Shown: positions 1 to 7,289, counted from the first letter of the stretch. The stretch: 64,000 nucleotides of DNA from Caballeronia telluris (GCF_001544495.1 NZ_FCNZ02000009.1:1-64000), one strand, 5' to 3'. The notes: a model not told the origin generated them from the letters alone. Numbers and translations are program-made.

Positions 1-24
1 TAACCCGCAAAGCTGGTCCAACGG

Positions 25-72
25 GTGGGTCAGAATTCAATGCAAATCGTGGGTCAGGATTCCGTGCAAATC
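25..72. repeat. 24-bp tandem repeat, possible insertion-sequence end
   Basis: Two adjacent 24-bp units (25-48 and 49-72) share GTGGGTCAG.ATTC..TGCAAATC and are followed by AACAGGTCAG. Short multiple repeats of this kind are typical of the termini of IS21-family elements, whose transposase binds them. No transposase gene is inside the window, so the element would lie to the left. The IS21 assignment is inferred from the look of the repeat only. Confidence 0.35.
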
Positions 73-410
73 AACAGGTCAGCATCGCTGGCGCTACTTG
101 AAGCGAGAGGCCGCTTCTCTAATGGTACGTTTTTGATGGTAACCGTTGATTCCTAAGGAAAACTTCTGCCGCTGCACCGATAGTTCTCCCTTCCCCTCAG
201 AAGTAGCGATTGCATGCTCTGCATAGTGCTAGGAACCGCTGGCGGGTCTCGTCCGTCTTCGGAGATGTGTAGGGTCCGGGAACGGCTCCTAGAATCGAGA
301 ATGCTTAAATCTTGAGCAAACTTTAATGCAAGACTCGTCTGTCGCGTGGTCGTTGCTACAGGTCGCGCTGCTGCTGCACACCGCAGAATATTGTTGTGTG
401 CCCTATGGGG

Positions 411-469
411 GGCCTTCTCTCTGTTGGTGTCCAAATTGCCGCTCCCCTTACCCAGTAGGGCTCTCAGGG
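411..469. repeat. 59-bp imperfect repeat with hairpin, copy 1
   Basis: Copy 1 of a 59-bp element that starts GGCC.TCTCTC and ends CTCTCAGGG. Its 3' half can fold as CCCT (445-448), CCC (451-453), loop AGTA, GGG (458-460), bulge CTCTC and AGGG (466-469). The second copy at 666-724 has the same length and keeps all paired positions while the loop and spacer differ. Confidence 0.5.
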
Positions 470-665
470 AACGGTGAGTCCAGATAAGATTCTCTACTCA
501 CCTTGGGGTTTCCCAGTGATTTATTCGAAAGAGGCTACCATGCTTGGAATATCTGGGTCGGCGCGTAGCGGCGCTACTTGGAGAGACACACTCGGTATGG
601 TCAGCAGAAACCTGAAGAAACTCGTAGACAACACTGGGAGGCTGAAGGGAGGAAGGATTTTTTTA

Positions 666-724
666 GGCCCTCTCTCCAATGGTAAGAAAATTACCGCTCC
701 CCTTGTCCCGTCGGGCTCTCAGGG
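666..724. repeat. 59-bp imperfect repeat with hairpin, copy 2
   Basis: Copy 2 of the 59-bp element at 411-469. The hairpin is CCCT (700-703), CCC (707-709), loop GTC, GGG (713-715), bulge CTCTC and AGGG (721-724). On the minus strand the similarity extends a little further outwards, past GAGAA.TCTTATCT. It does not fall in a shared reading frame, so a nucleic-acid function or a decayed duplication is more likely than coding. Confidence 0.5.
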
Positions 725-962
725 TACTAAACCTAAAACTTGGTAAAAGATAAGACTTCTCGGGATTGAGGGGGTCTGAGGGAATCCGGTGTGCTCGGTG
801 GATGACTCTGAGAATGTCAAGGGTTTCCTTGAGATTCGTGCGCCTCTTTAAAAGTGTTGTATCCATACAACTACTAATAGCAATATGTACTAGACGGTAC
901 AAATACAGAGACCTCTGGATTCACCCCGATCCTTCGGCCCCTCGAGTCTCGCACGACGATCC

Positions 963-1142
963 TCAATCAATCACATACAGGGTGAACTCGTCGTCAGGTT
1001 CCGAATCGCAGTCGATCAGGGTGACCGTGAACTCATCATCGAGCGTGGAATCGCAGTCAATCAGGGTGAAAACGTCTTGTTGCGGCATTCTTGAATCCCT
1101 TGGTATCCGTCGCTTCCCGGTATTGGGGCGACTTGTTGTCAT
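963..1142 (-). CDS. short acidic repeat peptide
   Basis: An unrecognised 59-codon frame. The better start may be the internal ATG at 1088, which has AAGGGA seven bases upstream and gives a 41-residue product. The peptide is made of two 15-residue repeats of the form FT..LIDCDS..DDE (45-bp repeats in the DNA) and ends FTLYVID. It is strongly acidic, has no Lys or Arg after the internal start, and carries two Cys, one per repeat. The DCDS..DDE spacing faintly resembles an acidic metal-binding loop. It lies 67 bases downstream of the serine recombinase on the same strand. The opposite strand is also open (Ser-rich), but the minus frame has the better ribosome site. No function is assigned. Confidence 0.45.
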   Translation of the reverse strand: MTTSRPNTGKRRIPRDSRMPQQDVFTLIDCDSTLDDEFTVTLIDCDSEPDDEFTLYVID

Positions 1143-1176
1143 TAAGTACTAACGGCTGACTTTGGTTTTTCCTAAA

Positions 1177-1196
1177 GAGGCCCGAGAAACGGCCTC
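1177..1196 (-). terminator. weak hairpin after the recombinase gene
   Basis: GAGGCC (1177-1182) and GGCCTC (1191-1196) form a six-base-pair stem with an eight-base loop. On the minus strand it is followed by TTTAGGAAAAA, a poor U-tract. It sits between the recombinase stop and the repeat peptide and may be a weak or read-through terminator. Confidence 0.3.
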
Positions 1197-1209
1197 ACCT
1201 GTCTGTGTG

Positions 1210-1785
1210 TTATGCGCGGTCTTTCACGCGAAGGATCGTTGCCCGGGAGGTGTCGAAATCCCTTGCCAACTGGGAGACCGTAACGCCTTGCCCCAGAGCC
1301 TCACGGACCTTCTGCTGGTCTGCGGTGCTGAGGCTTGCCTTACGGCCCAACTGTTTGCCTTCAGCCTTCGCGCGTGCCAGTCCTGCCTGTGTACGTTCAA
1401 TGATCAGGTCCCGTTCAAACTCAGCCATTGAGGAGAGGACGCCCATGATCAATTTCCCTGCAGAGCTAGTGAGGTCCGCGCCGCCAAGCTGGAGGCAATG
1501 CACTCGCACACCCATGCTCGCCAGACGGTCAACCGTAGCCCGCACGTCCAGTGCCGAACGTCCCAGACGGTCCAGCTTGGTCACGATCAACACGTCACCC
1601 TTCTCCAGACGGTCAACCAACTTTGCGAAGAGGGGACGCTTGAAGGCTTCCGTGGATCCACTAATGGTCTCCTCAACGATCCGTTGGGGTTCCACAGCAA
1701 ACCCCGCGCTCTGGATTTCCTGAAGCTGGTTGTTCGTGGTCGATTCGATCTTGCTGACTCGGGCGTATGCGAAGGTGCGGGACAT
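1210..1785 (-). CDS. serine recombinase (resolvase/invertase family)
   Basis: A 191-residue small serine recombinase of the Tn3 resolvase / Pin invertase group, which cuts and rejoins DNA through a phosphoserine link. The N-terminal catalytic domain starts MSRTFAYARVS, with the nucleophile Ser in YARVS, and contains the TKLDRLGRS motif with the active-site Arg residues and the MAEFERDLI segment before the long E helix. A helix-turn-helix follows at the C-terminus (TVSQLARDFDTSRATIL). The start at 1785 is preceded by GAGGAAG with suitable spacing; an open frame extends further upstream but lacks such a site. A 33-bp inverted-repeat sequence 55 bases upstream resembles a binding site. It probably resolves cointegrates or inverts DNA for a mobile element; its partner transposase is not in the window. 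Confidence 0.9.
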   Translation of the reverse strand: MSRTFAYARVSKIESTTNNQLQEIQSAGFAVEPQRIVEETISGSTEAFKRPLFAKLVDRLEKGDVLIVTKLDRLGRSALDVRATVDRLASMGVRVHCLQLGGADLTSSAGKLIMGVLSSMAEFERDLIIERTQAGLARAKAEGKQLGRKASLSTADQQKVREALGQGVTVSQLARDFDTSRATILRVKDRA

Positions 1786-1839
1786 TTCGTCTTCCTCGGT
1801 GTTCTTGATGTACGAAAGGGGTGAACGAAATATAACTAG

Positions 1840-1872
1840 TGTCCGGAATAGCGTCAACCTATATTTCGCACA
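1840..1872. promoter_or_regulatory. candidate recombinase binding site (res subsite I)
   Basis: An imperfect 33-bp inverted repeat: the left arm TGTCCGGAATA and the complement of the right arm, TGTGCGAAATA, agree at 9 of 11 positions. Length, arm size and the TGTC.G..A start fit subsites bound by Tn3-type resolvases. Related TGT-starting half-sites occur at 1886 and 1942, as expected for accessory subsites upstream of the recombinase gene. Binding is inferred. Confidence 0.45.
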
Positions 1873-2021
1873 GGCCGTAGCTATCTGTTCACAATTGACC
1901 GTTTTCGCACAGAGGACAATCCCTCCCACAGACTGCTGAAGTGTCCGCTATCCTTTCGTCGGATTATTCCAAGGGCATAGGTTGACCTAAGTCCACACAT
2001 AACTACAGAAACGGGGAAGGT

Positions 2022-2360
2022 ATGAAGATCGTCGCTATCGCTGCAGCAATAACGGTCCTGTCGGGTTGCGTATCTGCTCCAGACCTCGATCTAAGCAAAG
2101 TCGATTCAGCTTGTTCTCAGCGTTGCTCCTCTCAATATTCAACCTGCACTGCAGGGTTCAAACTCTTTCCCTTGGTGGCCCAAGCGCATTGCAATGAGTC
2201 CCTGAAGGTCTGCGCTTCGACTTGTCCGACTGCACAGCCTGTCATTGCAACCACGACGTCCGCCCAGAAGCTTTCCGAGCTAAATAGCTTGTACAAGCAG
2301 GGGCTGATTACGGAGAAGGAGTACGAGACCAAAAAGCAGGAAATCTTGAAGGCTCTGTAG
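2022..2360 (+). CDS. small SHOCT-domain lipoprotein
   Basis: A 112-residue predicted lipoprotein. The signal peptide is followed by a lipobox ending LSGC, so Cys16 should be acylated. The middle is Cys-rich (SACSQRCSSQYSTC and two later Cys), suggesting disulfides in the periplasm. The C-terminal 30 residues are a SHOCT domain: KLSELNSLYKQGLITEKEYE fits the short two-helix motif found at protein ends and thought to mediate oligomerisation. GGGGAAGG lies just upstream of the ATG. It is divergent from the recombinase and 79 bases before the next lipoprotein gene. The exact function is unknown. Confidence 0.8.
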   Translation: MKIVAIAAAITVLSGCVSAPDLDLSKVDSACSQRCSSQYSTCTAGFKLFPLVAQAHCNESLKVCASTCPTAQPVIATTTSAQKLSELNSLYKQGLITEKEYETKKQEILKAL

Positions 2361-2439
2361 CAGACGTGACCTTCGTGGAACATGTGGCCGCGCCGCTCTT
2401 ATTTTTTCTGGGCACTTCAGGCTACAAGCACTTATACAT

Positions 2440-2790
2440 ATGAAAGCGATAACGACAACGATGCTGTCCGCCATTGCTCTGGCTGGCTGCGCGAGCGCAT
2501 CAGGCGTGGTGCCTATGGGGCAAGATACATTCATGGTCTCTCGGCAGGCCGCCACAGGGTTTTCGGGCCTTGGCAACCTCAAAGCCGAAGCCCTCCAAGA
2601 GGCAAACCAATACTGCATAGGCCATGACAGGGCCCTCCAGCTTGTCCACACCGACGAGACGAAACCTCCTTACCTCCTCGGGAATTACCCCCGAGTGGAG
2701 GTTCAGTTCATGTGCCTTTCCGCGAACGACCCGCAATTGAAACGGGCACGCCCGAGGCGCGACGCAGATGCGACTATCGAGGTACGCTAG
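2440..2790 (+). CDS. small lipoprotein, unknown function
   Basis: A 116-residue predicted lipoprotein with a short signal peptide and lipobox ALAGC (Cys17). The body has the pattern GQDTFMVSRQA followed by KAEALQEANQYC, a helix-plus-Cys arrangement I associate with small outer-membrane-anchored proteins found often in proteobacterial and phage genomes. A further Cys occurs in QFMCLS. No enzyme motif is visible. The C-terminus is basic then mixed (RARPRRDADA). No strong ribosome site precedes the ATG. It follows the SHOCT lipoprotein on the same strand and may be expressed with it. Confidence 0.7.
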   Translation: MKAITTTMLSAIALAGCASASGVVPMGQDTFMVSRQAATGFSGLGNLKAEALQEANQYCIGHDRALQLVHTDETKPPYLLGNYPRVEVQFMCLSANDPQLKRARPRRDADATIEVR

Positions 2791-3340
2791 GTCGAAAGGA
2801 CACTGCGCTAATGTCCCCGGGAATCTTCGGGGAATTAGGAAAAGATACGACGGCGGGACGACAGCGAGGTAGACCAGAGGCACAGCAAGGGTCAGCGGGG
2901 GCGAAGCGGTCTCAGCATTTTCCCGGCTGTTTCCCAAGGTACCGGGTATGCCTCTGCGGAATCCTTTTCCAAAATGCCGCTAAAGGTTTTTCGTTGTTCT
3001 TGTTGTTCAGACTCGTGAGTGAGAGAACTTCCCCCAGTTTTTCGAAAGGGAATACAAATCGAGGCTGAGGGTGTGTGGGCTGGGCAGAACAGGGGGGCTT
3101 GTTTTCCTACAGTGTCGGCCCCCCATAGGGGCGGGGCTATCTGGGGACTTCTGTAAGGTACCCGTAAGACAGCCTTGGTACTACAAACCTAGCATCTGAG
3201 GTACTACAGCGTCTCTAAACGGCCTCTCTCCTGACACCTTGCGATCGACCGCAAATCCTTATACAGTCTGGGGTTGAGCCCTTCACACGGCTATGTTAGG
3301 TTACGTTCCTTATTCCTCTTTCCGGCACCAAGCTTCATAC
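2791..3340. other. non-coding end of the accessory region
   Basis: No gene is supported here. The stretch has purine-rich and G-rich segments, a GGTACTACA direct repeat (3177-3185 and 3200-3208) and GGCCCCCCATAGGG near 3117, which occurs inverted near 400-414. The composition shifts towards the core genome beyond about 3340, so a border of the accessory DNA may lie nearby. Confidence 0.4.
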
Positions 3341-3377
3341 AAAAAACCCGCGTGATCGCACACCACGCGGGTTTTTT
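3341..3377. terminator. strong bidirectional terminator
   Basis: Six A, the stem CCCGCGTG (3347-3354), a nine-base loop, CACGCGGG (3364-3371) and six T. The hairpin is a good Rho-independent terminator in both directions. No annotated gene ends close to it on either side, so it may mark the junction between accessory DNA and core or end an unannotated transcript. Confidence 0.85.
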
Positions 3378-3933
3378 CATTTTCGCCCTCAACGCCTTCT
3401 GCCACCTGCCCTGCGCGTCGCCGAGGCTGTGCACCGGATGTCGTCGAATGGCAAACGGATGGCGCTTTTAATACGCACGATTCGCTGGAATTACGATGCG
3501 AATCACGATTCTCCTGCTCTATGTGCGTTTCCACACAAGTGAATAATTATTCTCCCTGGGGCGATATTACGTCAACGATGGTTTCCCGCTATCGTTATAT
3601 GTATGGAGTGAACGTTAAAGTGCTATTGCAGCGCGTCATCTGCCAGGGCCTGAACCGCCGTACGCCAAGCGCCGCAACGTGGCGCCGCAGCAGATAAAGG
3701 CGCACAAAGTACCGGGTCACCGCTGGAGAACGGTAAATCAGTCAATTTGATTTTGCAGGCAGATTTCACGAACGGTCATGCGTATATTAGATAGTCGGAT
3801 TTATCCGCTCGACCTCAAGTAATGCTGCGACGTTCCGATAAAGCAACAAAGGAACTTGGAAATGTTCCTGCAGTGCAATGGGCTCGGGAAGAACTGAGGC
3901 CGAGTCTGAAATCGAGCTACAAGGAGAGAAATC
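3378..3933. other. intergenic stretch, no gene seen
   Basis: About 550 bases with no reading frame supported by a ribosome site or family motif. The right-hand end contains the leader of the 49-codon gene at 3934. A small RNA reading leftwards into the terminator at 3341-3377 cannot be excluded, but no convincing promoter was found. Confidence 0.4.
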
Positions 3934-4083
3934 ATGGACGCCAAGCCGACGAAAATTCCGACACCCGACAAAGTCCGTTGTCCGGATCCGGAACCGGTCG
4001 GGGTCGAGTTCCTGGCTGCCGAACTGCCGGAGCACGTTCGCGCGTTTTTCGACGAGCAGCGCAATCTGCGCGAGTCGAAATAA
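3934..4083 (+). CDS. 49-residue hypothetical protein
   Basis: A short frame beginning MDAKPTKIPTPDK and ending RNLRESK, with a near-ideal ribosome site (AAGGAGAG six to seven bases before the ATG), which is the main reason to call it. The N-terminal half is Pro-rich (PTPDKVRCPDPEP); the C-terminal half looks helical (EFLAAELPEHVRAFFDEQ). One Cys, no signal peptide and no membrane segment. It is the first plus-strand gene after the accessory region, 229 bases before the chorismate mutase. Function unknown. Confidence 0.6.
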   Translation: MDAKPTKIPTPDKVRCPDPEPVGVEFLAAELPEHVRAFFDEQRNLRESK

Positions 4084-4312
4084 ACGTCGCTGACGGGAAC
4101 GCCCGCCATCACCGCGCATTCGACGCATCGTGAAAGAACGCTCTCGCGGACTTCGCGAATCCTCGTGGCTCACGCCAAGCGTCGTTGCGCCTGATCGCCC
4201 CGACGACGCGCGACACCGGTCGCGCGCCATGCATAATCCTGCGCGGCGGGTAAACGACTGGCGAACGGGGACGCTGAGTTATGCTGGCGCTTTTCGCCGC
4301 CCGACCTGTCGC

Positions 4313-4930
4313 ATGCATCCAACGTTTCGCTTCTTCGCCGCACTCGGACATCGCCGAGGCCGCGTACTCGCCGCCCTCGCCTCCTTGTTGCTCGGTTGCA
4401 TCGGCGCCGCTCACGCCGACGGCGACGACGCGCCGCTCACGAGCCTCGTCGCGCTGGCGTCGCAACGGCTCGCGCTCGCCGAGCCGGTCGCCCGCTGGAA
4501 GTGGGCGCGTCACGAACCTATCACCGATGAACCGCGCGAAGCCGCCCTGCTCGCGAGCGTCGAACAAAAGGCGCAGGCGGCGGGCGTCGATCCGGCGTTC
4601 GTGCAGCGCTTCTTCCGCGATCAGATCGAGGCGAGCAAGGACGTGCAGAACGCGCTCTTTGCCAACTGGCGCGCCGCGCGCCCGCCCGAAGGATCGCCGC
4701 CCGATCTCGCCGCGGACACCCGCCCGAAGCTCGATCGCCTGACGCAGTCGCTGATCGCGGCACTCGCGCGCGTCGAGCCGATTCGCCATGCCGACGATTG
4801 CCCGCTGCGACTCGCCGACAGCGTCGCGCGTTGGAAGCACCTGACGCGCTACGACGCCGCACTCAACGCGCCGTTGTCGCGCGCGCTGTCGCACGTGTGC
4901 GCGACCGGCGGCGTCGGGGCGGTCGGGTAG
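4313..4930 (+). CDS. periplasmic chorismate mutase (AroQ-gamma type)
   Basis: A 205-residue secreted chorismate mutase, which converts chorismate to prephenate outside the cytoplasm. The chosen start (MHPTFRFF) gives a typical signal peptide with cleavage after AHA. The mature part is all-helical and carries the gamma-class pattern: SQRLALAEPVARWKW near the start, then ITDEPREAALLASVEQKAQAAGVD, FFRDQIEASKDVQ with the RDQ and K residues expected in the active site, and a C-terminal extension with two Cys (DDCPLR and SHVC) that may form a disulfide. The length fits the secreted mutases of Mycobacterium and Burkholderia. Its physiological role is uncertain, since a cytoplasmic enzyme normally feeds Phe/Tyr synthesis. 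Confidence 0.88.
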   Translation: MHPTFRFFAALGHRRGRVLAALASLLLGCIGAAHADGDDAPLTSLVALASQRLALAEPVARWKWARHEPITDEPREAALLASVEQKAQAAGVDPAFVQRFFRDQIEASKDVQNALFANWRAARPPEGSPPDLAADTRPKLDRLTQSLIAALARVEPIRHADDCPLRLADSVARWKHLTRYDAALNAPLSRALSHVCATGGVGAVG

Positions 4931-4942
4931 ATAAAGCAGAAA

Positions 4943-6085
4943 TCAGTCGACGGCGACCATCGCGGCGAGCGGCACGAACGCGAGACCGCGCGCGAGCCGT
5001 TCGCCGAGAATCCGATAAGTCGATAGTTCAAAGCCCGTGGCCGGCGATTGCGCACGCAACATTGCCGCATCGACGAGCGTCGCGGCGGAGCCGAAGTACT
5101 GCCACTGATCGATGACATGCCACGCGCGCAGACCGGTGCCCGGATCGCGCTCCTCAATGGCGATCGCACCCGGATAGGGCCAGACTGCGCCGCGCGCGTC
5201 GTCGCGCCGCTCGCGCACCGGGCGATTGTGCGGCGGCCGCAAGCGCGCCACCGAGCTCGCCTCGGCAAGCAACGCACCGATCTCGCCGCCCGTGGCCGTC
5301 CATTCGACGTGCCGCACGAGCGCCGCGAGCCGCAGGTCTTTCGCCGACCGGCGCGGGCCCGTGAGGTGCGAACGCACGCGCTGGCGCAAGCGCACGCTTC
5401 TGCCGACGAAAAGCGGCATGTCGTTCTCGCCGTAGAACACATAGATGCCGCAGCCCGCCGGAATCCGCTCGATCGTATCCTCGTCGATGTCACCGGCGAG
5501 CCGGAAGCGTCGCGTGACTTTTTCCATATGTCCGCGCAGCACGTCCGACGCATGCGCGCGGTGCAGGTGCTGCCAGAACTGCCAGAGCAGATCCGCGTCG
5601 GCGAGCGCGCGGTGGCGCGCCGAAGGCACGAGCGCGTGCCGCTCGACGAGTGCGTCGAGACCGTGCCGCGCTTCCGACGGATAGACCGCGCGCGAGAGTT
5701 GGACCGTGCACAGCACGTCGGGCTGGAATTTCAATCCGACGCGCTTGAATTCGCCGCGCAGAAAGCCGTGATCGAAATGCGCGTTGTGCGCGATGAACAG
5801 CCGGCCGTTCATCCGCTCGAAGAGGTTCGCGGCGAGTTCGTCGAAGGTGGGCGCGTCGCGCACCATCGAGTCGGTGATGCCGGTCAGGTTCTGAATAAAC
5901 GACGGGATCGGCTTCAGCGGATTGACGAGCGTGCTCCACTGCGTCACGCCGGACGGACCCGCCTCCACGATACCGATTTCCGTGATGCGATCGATACCGA
6001 GCGAGCCGCCGGTCGTTTCGAGATCGACGAAAACGACGGGGTCTGCGGGAAAGTGATTGACGGGAAACGGAGGAAGAGCGTGCAT
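4943..6085 (-). CDS. DEDDh exonuclease / GIY-YIG endonuclease fusion
   Basis: A 380-residue two-domain nuclease. The N-terminal half is a DnaQ-like 3'-5' exonuclease: FVDLETTGG (DxE), AHNAHFDHGF (the second Asp) and RHRALADAD (HxxxxD) supply the DEDDh metal-binding residues. The C-terminal half, from about residue 200, is a UvrC/Cho-like GIY-YIG domain with GCGIYVFYGEND, PLFVGRSVRLRQRV and the conserved Arg. Fusions of this kind are annotated as exonuclease domain proteins and are related to Cho, which makes the 3' incision in nucleotide excision repair. An upstream in-frame GTG at 6103 is possible; ATG at 6085 gives the usual HALPPFP start. It converges on the chorismate mutase with a 12-base gap. 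Confidence 0.88.
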   Translation of the reverse strand: MHALPPFPVNHFPADPVVFVDLETTGGSLGIDRITEIGIVEAGPSGVTQWSTLVNPLKPIPSFIQNLTGITDSMVRDAPTFDELAANLFERMNGRLFIAHNAHFDHGFLRGEFKRVGLKFQPDVLCTVQLSRAVYPSEARHGLDALVERHALVPSARHRALADADLLWQFWQHLHRAHASDVLRGHMEKVTRRFRLAGDIDEDTIERIPAGCGIYVFYGENDMPLFVGRSVRLRQRVRSHLTGPRRSAKDLRLAALVRHVEWTATGGEIGALLAEASSVARLRPPHNRPVRERRDDARGAVWPYPGAIAIEERDPGTGLRAWHVIDQWQYFGSAATLVDAAMLRAQSPATGFELSTYRILGERLARGLAFVPLAAMVAVD

Positions 6086-6447
6086 CGTGATGATTGAGGG
6101 CACGGCGTTCAGCGGACCCGATGTGAACCGCCGGAACTCACGCGCGTAAAAGATGCGGACATTTTAGCCCAGGCGCGCCATGTGGACGACTTCATCCAGT
6201 TCCTGATCCTCAATTGCAGCCGTGGATGTCGGCAGCTTAAAATCCGGAATCGACTCGGCATTTACCCCAATTTACGGATCACGCGTTTGTCGCCTCGATT
6301 ATCTCGCGGCGTTTAATCATAACGAGCCAGATAGAAAACCGATGCGAAAACATGAACCGCGCCCGCGTGCAATACTGGTATTCCCGGCAAATTAAAAACC
6401 CCTTGCGAAGGCAAGGGGTTTCTCAAGGCACCGAATTCACTCGCGAC
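6086..6447. other. intergenic region between nuclease and cold-shock genes
   Basis: Holds the likely promoter of the nuclease gene (a TAAAAT -10-like sequence on the minus strand at 6166-6161) and the terminator of the cold-shock gene at 6394-6418. Nothing else is supported. Confidence 0.4.
6394..6418 (-). terminator. terminator of the cold-shock gene
   Basis: CCCCTTGC (6399-6406), loop GAAG, GCAAGGGG (6411-6418). On the minus strand the stem is followed by five U, 30 bases after the cold-shock stop codon. Confidence 0.9.
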
Positions 6448-6651
6448 TTAGAGCGCGCGGATGTTGGCAGCCTGCTTGCCCTTCGGTCCGGCCTTCGTTT
6501 CGAAGGACACGCGCTGGTTTTCCTTCAGCGACTTGAACCCATCGGCACGGATCTCGGAGAAGTGCGCGAACAGGTCTTCGCCGCCAGCGTCGGACGTGAT
6601 GAAGCCAAAGCCTTTAGCATCGTTGAACCATTTGACGATACCGGTTTCCAT
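6448..6651 (-). CDS. cold-shock protein, CspA family
   Basis: A 67-residue single cold-shock domain, a small beta-barrel RNA/DNA chaperone. It begins [18 protein letters not shown] and contains both RNA-binding motifs, KGFGFI (RNP1) and DLFAHF (RNP2). Full length for the family. AGGGAG lies eight bases before the start. The transcript has a leader of about 100 bases from the promoter at 6759-6787, as is usual for cold-shock genes whose mRNA leader affects stability and translation, and a clean terminator. Burkholderiaceae carry several paralogues; which is cold-induced cannot be told from the sequence. Confidence 0.95.
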   Translation of the reverse strand: METGIVKWFNDAKGFGFITSDAGGEDLFAHFSEIRADGFKSLKENQRVSFETKAGPKGKQAANIRAL

Positions 6652-6758
6652 ATATTCGACTCCCTCGGAAGTTTGATCAAAGACGGGCGAACCCTTAAAA
6701 TGCCGCGTGTATTTTATCTGCTGGAATGGACGCCAACATATTAATCCACGGCCTCGCT

Positions 6759-6787
6759 TTTATATAAGGCAGCGCCGCGACCGTCAA
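6759..6787 (-). promoter_or_regulatory. sigma-70 promoter of the cold-shock gene
   Basis: On the minus strand, TTGACG (6787-6782), a 17-base spacer and TATAAA (6764-6759). It is well placed for a leader of about 100 bases before the cold-shock start codon. Confidence 0.7.
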
Positions 6788-7022
6788 GTCAATTTTAATG
6801 ACCACCGCGATTGATTCAGCAGTATTTGTGTAAAGCAAATCGGCTCTCGCACCATGAGTTAAGCACATCAGACAGAGTGCGTGGAACGCGCAATATAGTG
6901 GGTATTTGTTGTCATATTTGTAACAAGACATTTCTAATGGTAAGTGTTTACGCGTCTTGTTCGAACCGCGTCAGATCCGCAAACTGGAGACGTAATTTGC
7001 AGACGAATTAGGAGTATCAGTT
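6788..7022. other. intergenic region left of the 80-residue gene
   Basis: An AT-rich stretch holding upstream sequences of the cold-shock promoter and, on the right, the TAGGAG ribosome site of the gene at 7023. No gene is seen. Confidence 0.4.
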
Positions 7023-7265
7023 GTGATGACCGAACTCAAGCGCGCACTTCAGAAAATGATGTCGCTGGTAGCACCGATGCCTTCCGAGACCACCGCGGTC
7101 GCCCCGCTCGAATTCGATCCAGCCTGGCATGGCGATCACTGGCAGAACCTTTTATCGTCGCCGATGGACGCCCGGCATTACGTGATGGAAGACTGGACCG
7201 TACCGTTGCAGTACGAATCGGCGGACGCGCCAGCCGGTTTCAGCGCCGGGAAAAAGGCCACATGA
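7023..7265 (+). CDS. 80-residue hypothetical protein
   Basis: A small soluble protein starting with GTG immediately followed by ATG; AGGAG is eight bases before the GTG. It begins MMTELKRALQKMMSLVAPM and continues with an aromatic, acidic stretch (FDPAWHGDHWQNLLSSPMDARHYVMEDW). No signal peptide, no Cys and no recognised domain. Composition matches core genes. It stands alone between the cold-shock gene and the porin. Function unknown; codon pattern and ribosome site support expression. Confidence 0.6.
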   Translation: MMTELKRALQKMMSLVAPMPSETTAVAPLEFDPAWHGDHWQNLLSSPMDARHYVMEDWTVPLQYESADAPAGFSAGKKAT

Positions 7266-7289
7266 AGGGTTGACGGCCCTCGAACCGAC

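Larger units (their letters stand above)
73..962. other. accessory stretch without a convincing gene
   Basis: About 890 bases, more AT-rich than the core genome, with only short open frames lacking ribosome binding sites and recognisable domains. It contains the two copies of the 59-bp element annotated separately and an 11-bp direct match (GGCGCTACTTG at 90-100 and 570-580). It is probably degraded mobile DNA next to the possible insertion-sequence end. Confidence 0.5.

Noticed and set aside
663..902. Minus-strand TTG-started frame of 79 codons
   Set aside because: No ribosome site or domain; it only overlaps copy 2 of the 59-bp element, whose other copy is in a different frame context.
766..1152. 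Plus-strand Ser-rich frame with SES/QSIRV repeats
   Set aside because: It is the antisense of the acidic repeat peptide; it has no ribosome site, whereas the minus-strand frame does.
3157..3208. GGTAC repeats as plasmid iterons
   Set aside because: Only two full 9-bp copies at uneven spacing, with no replication gene or AT-rich origin.
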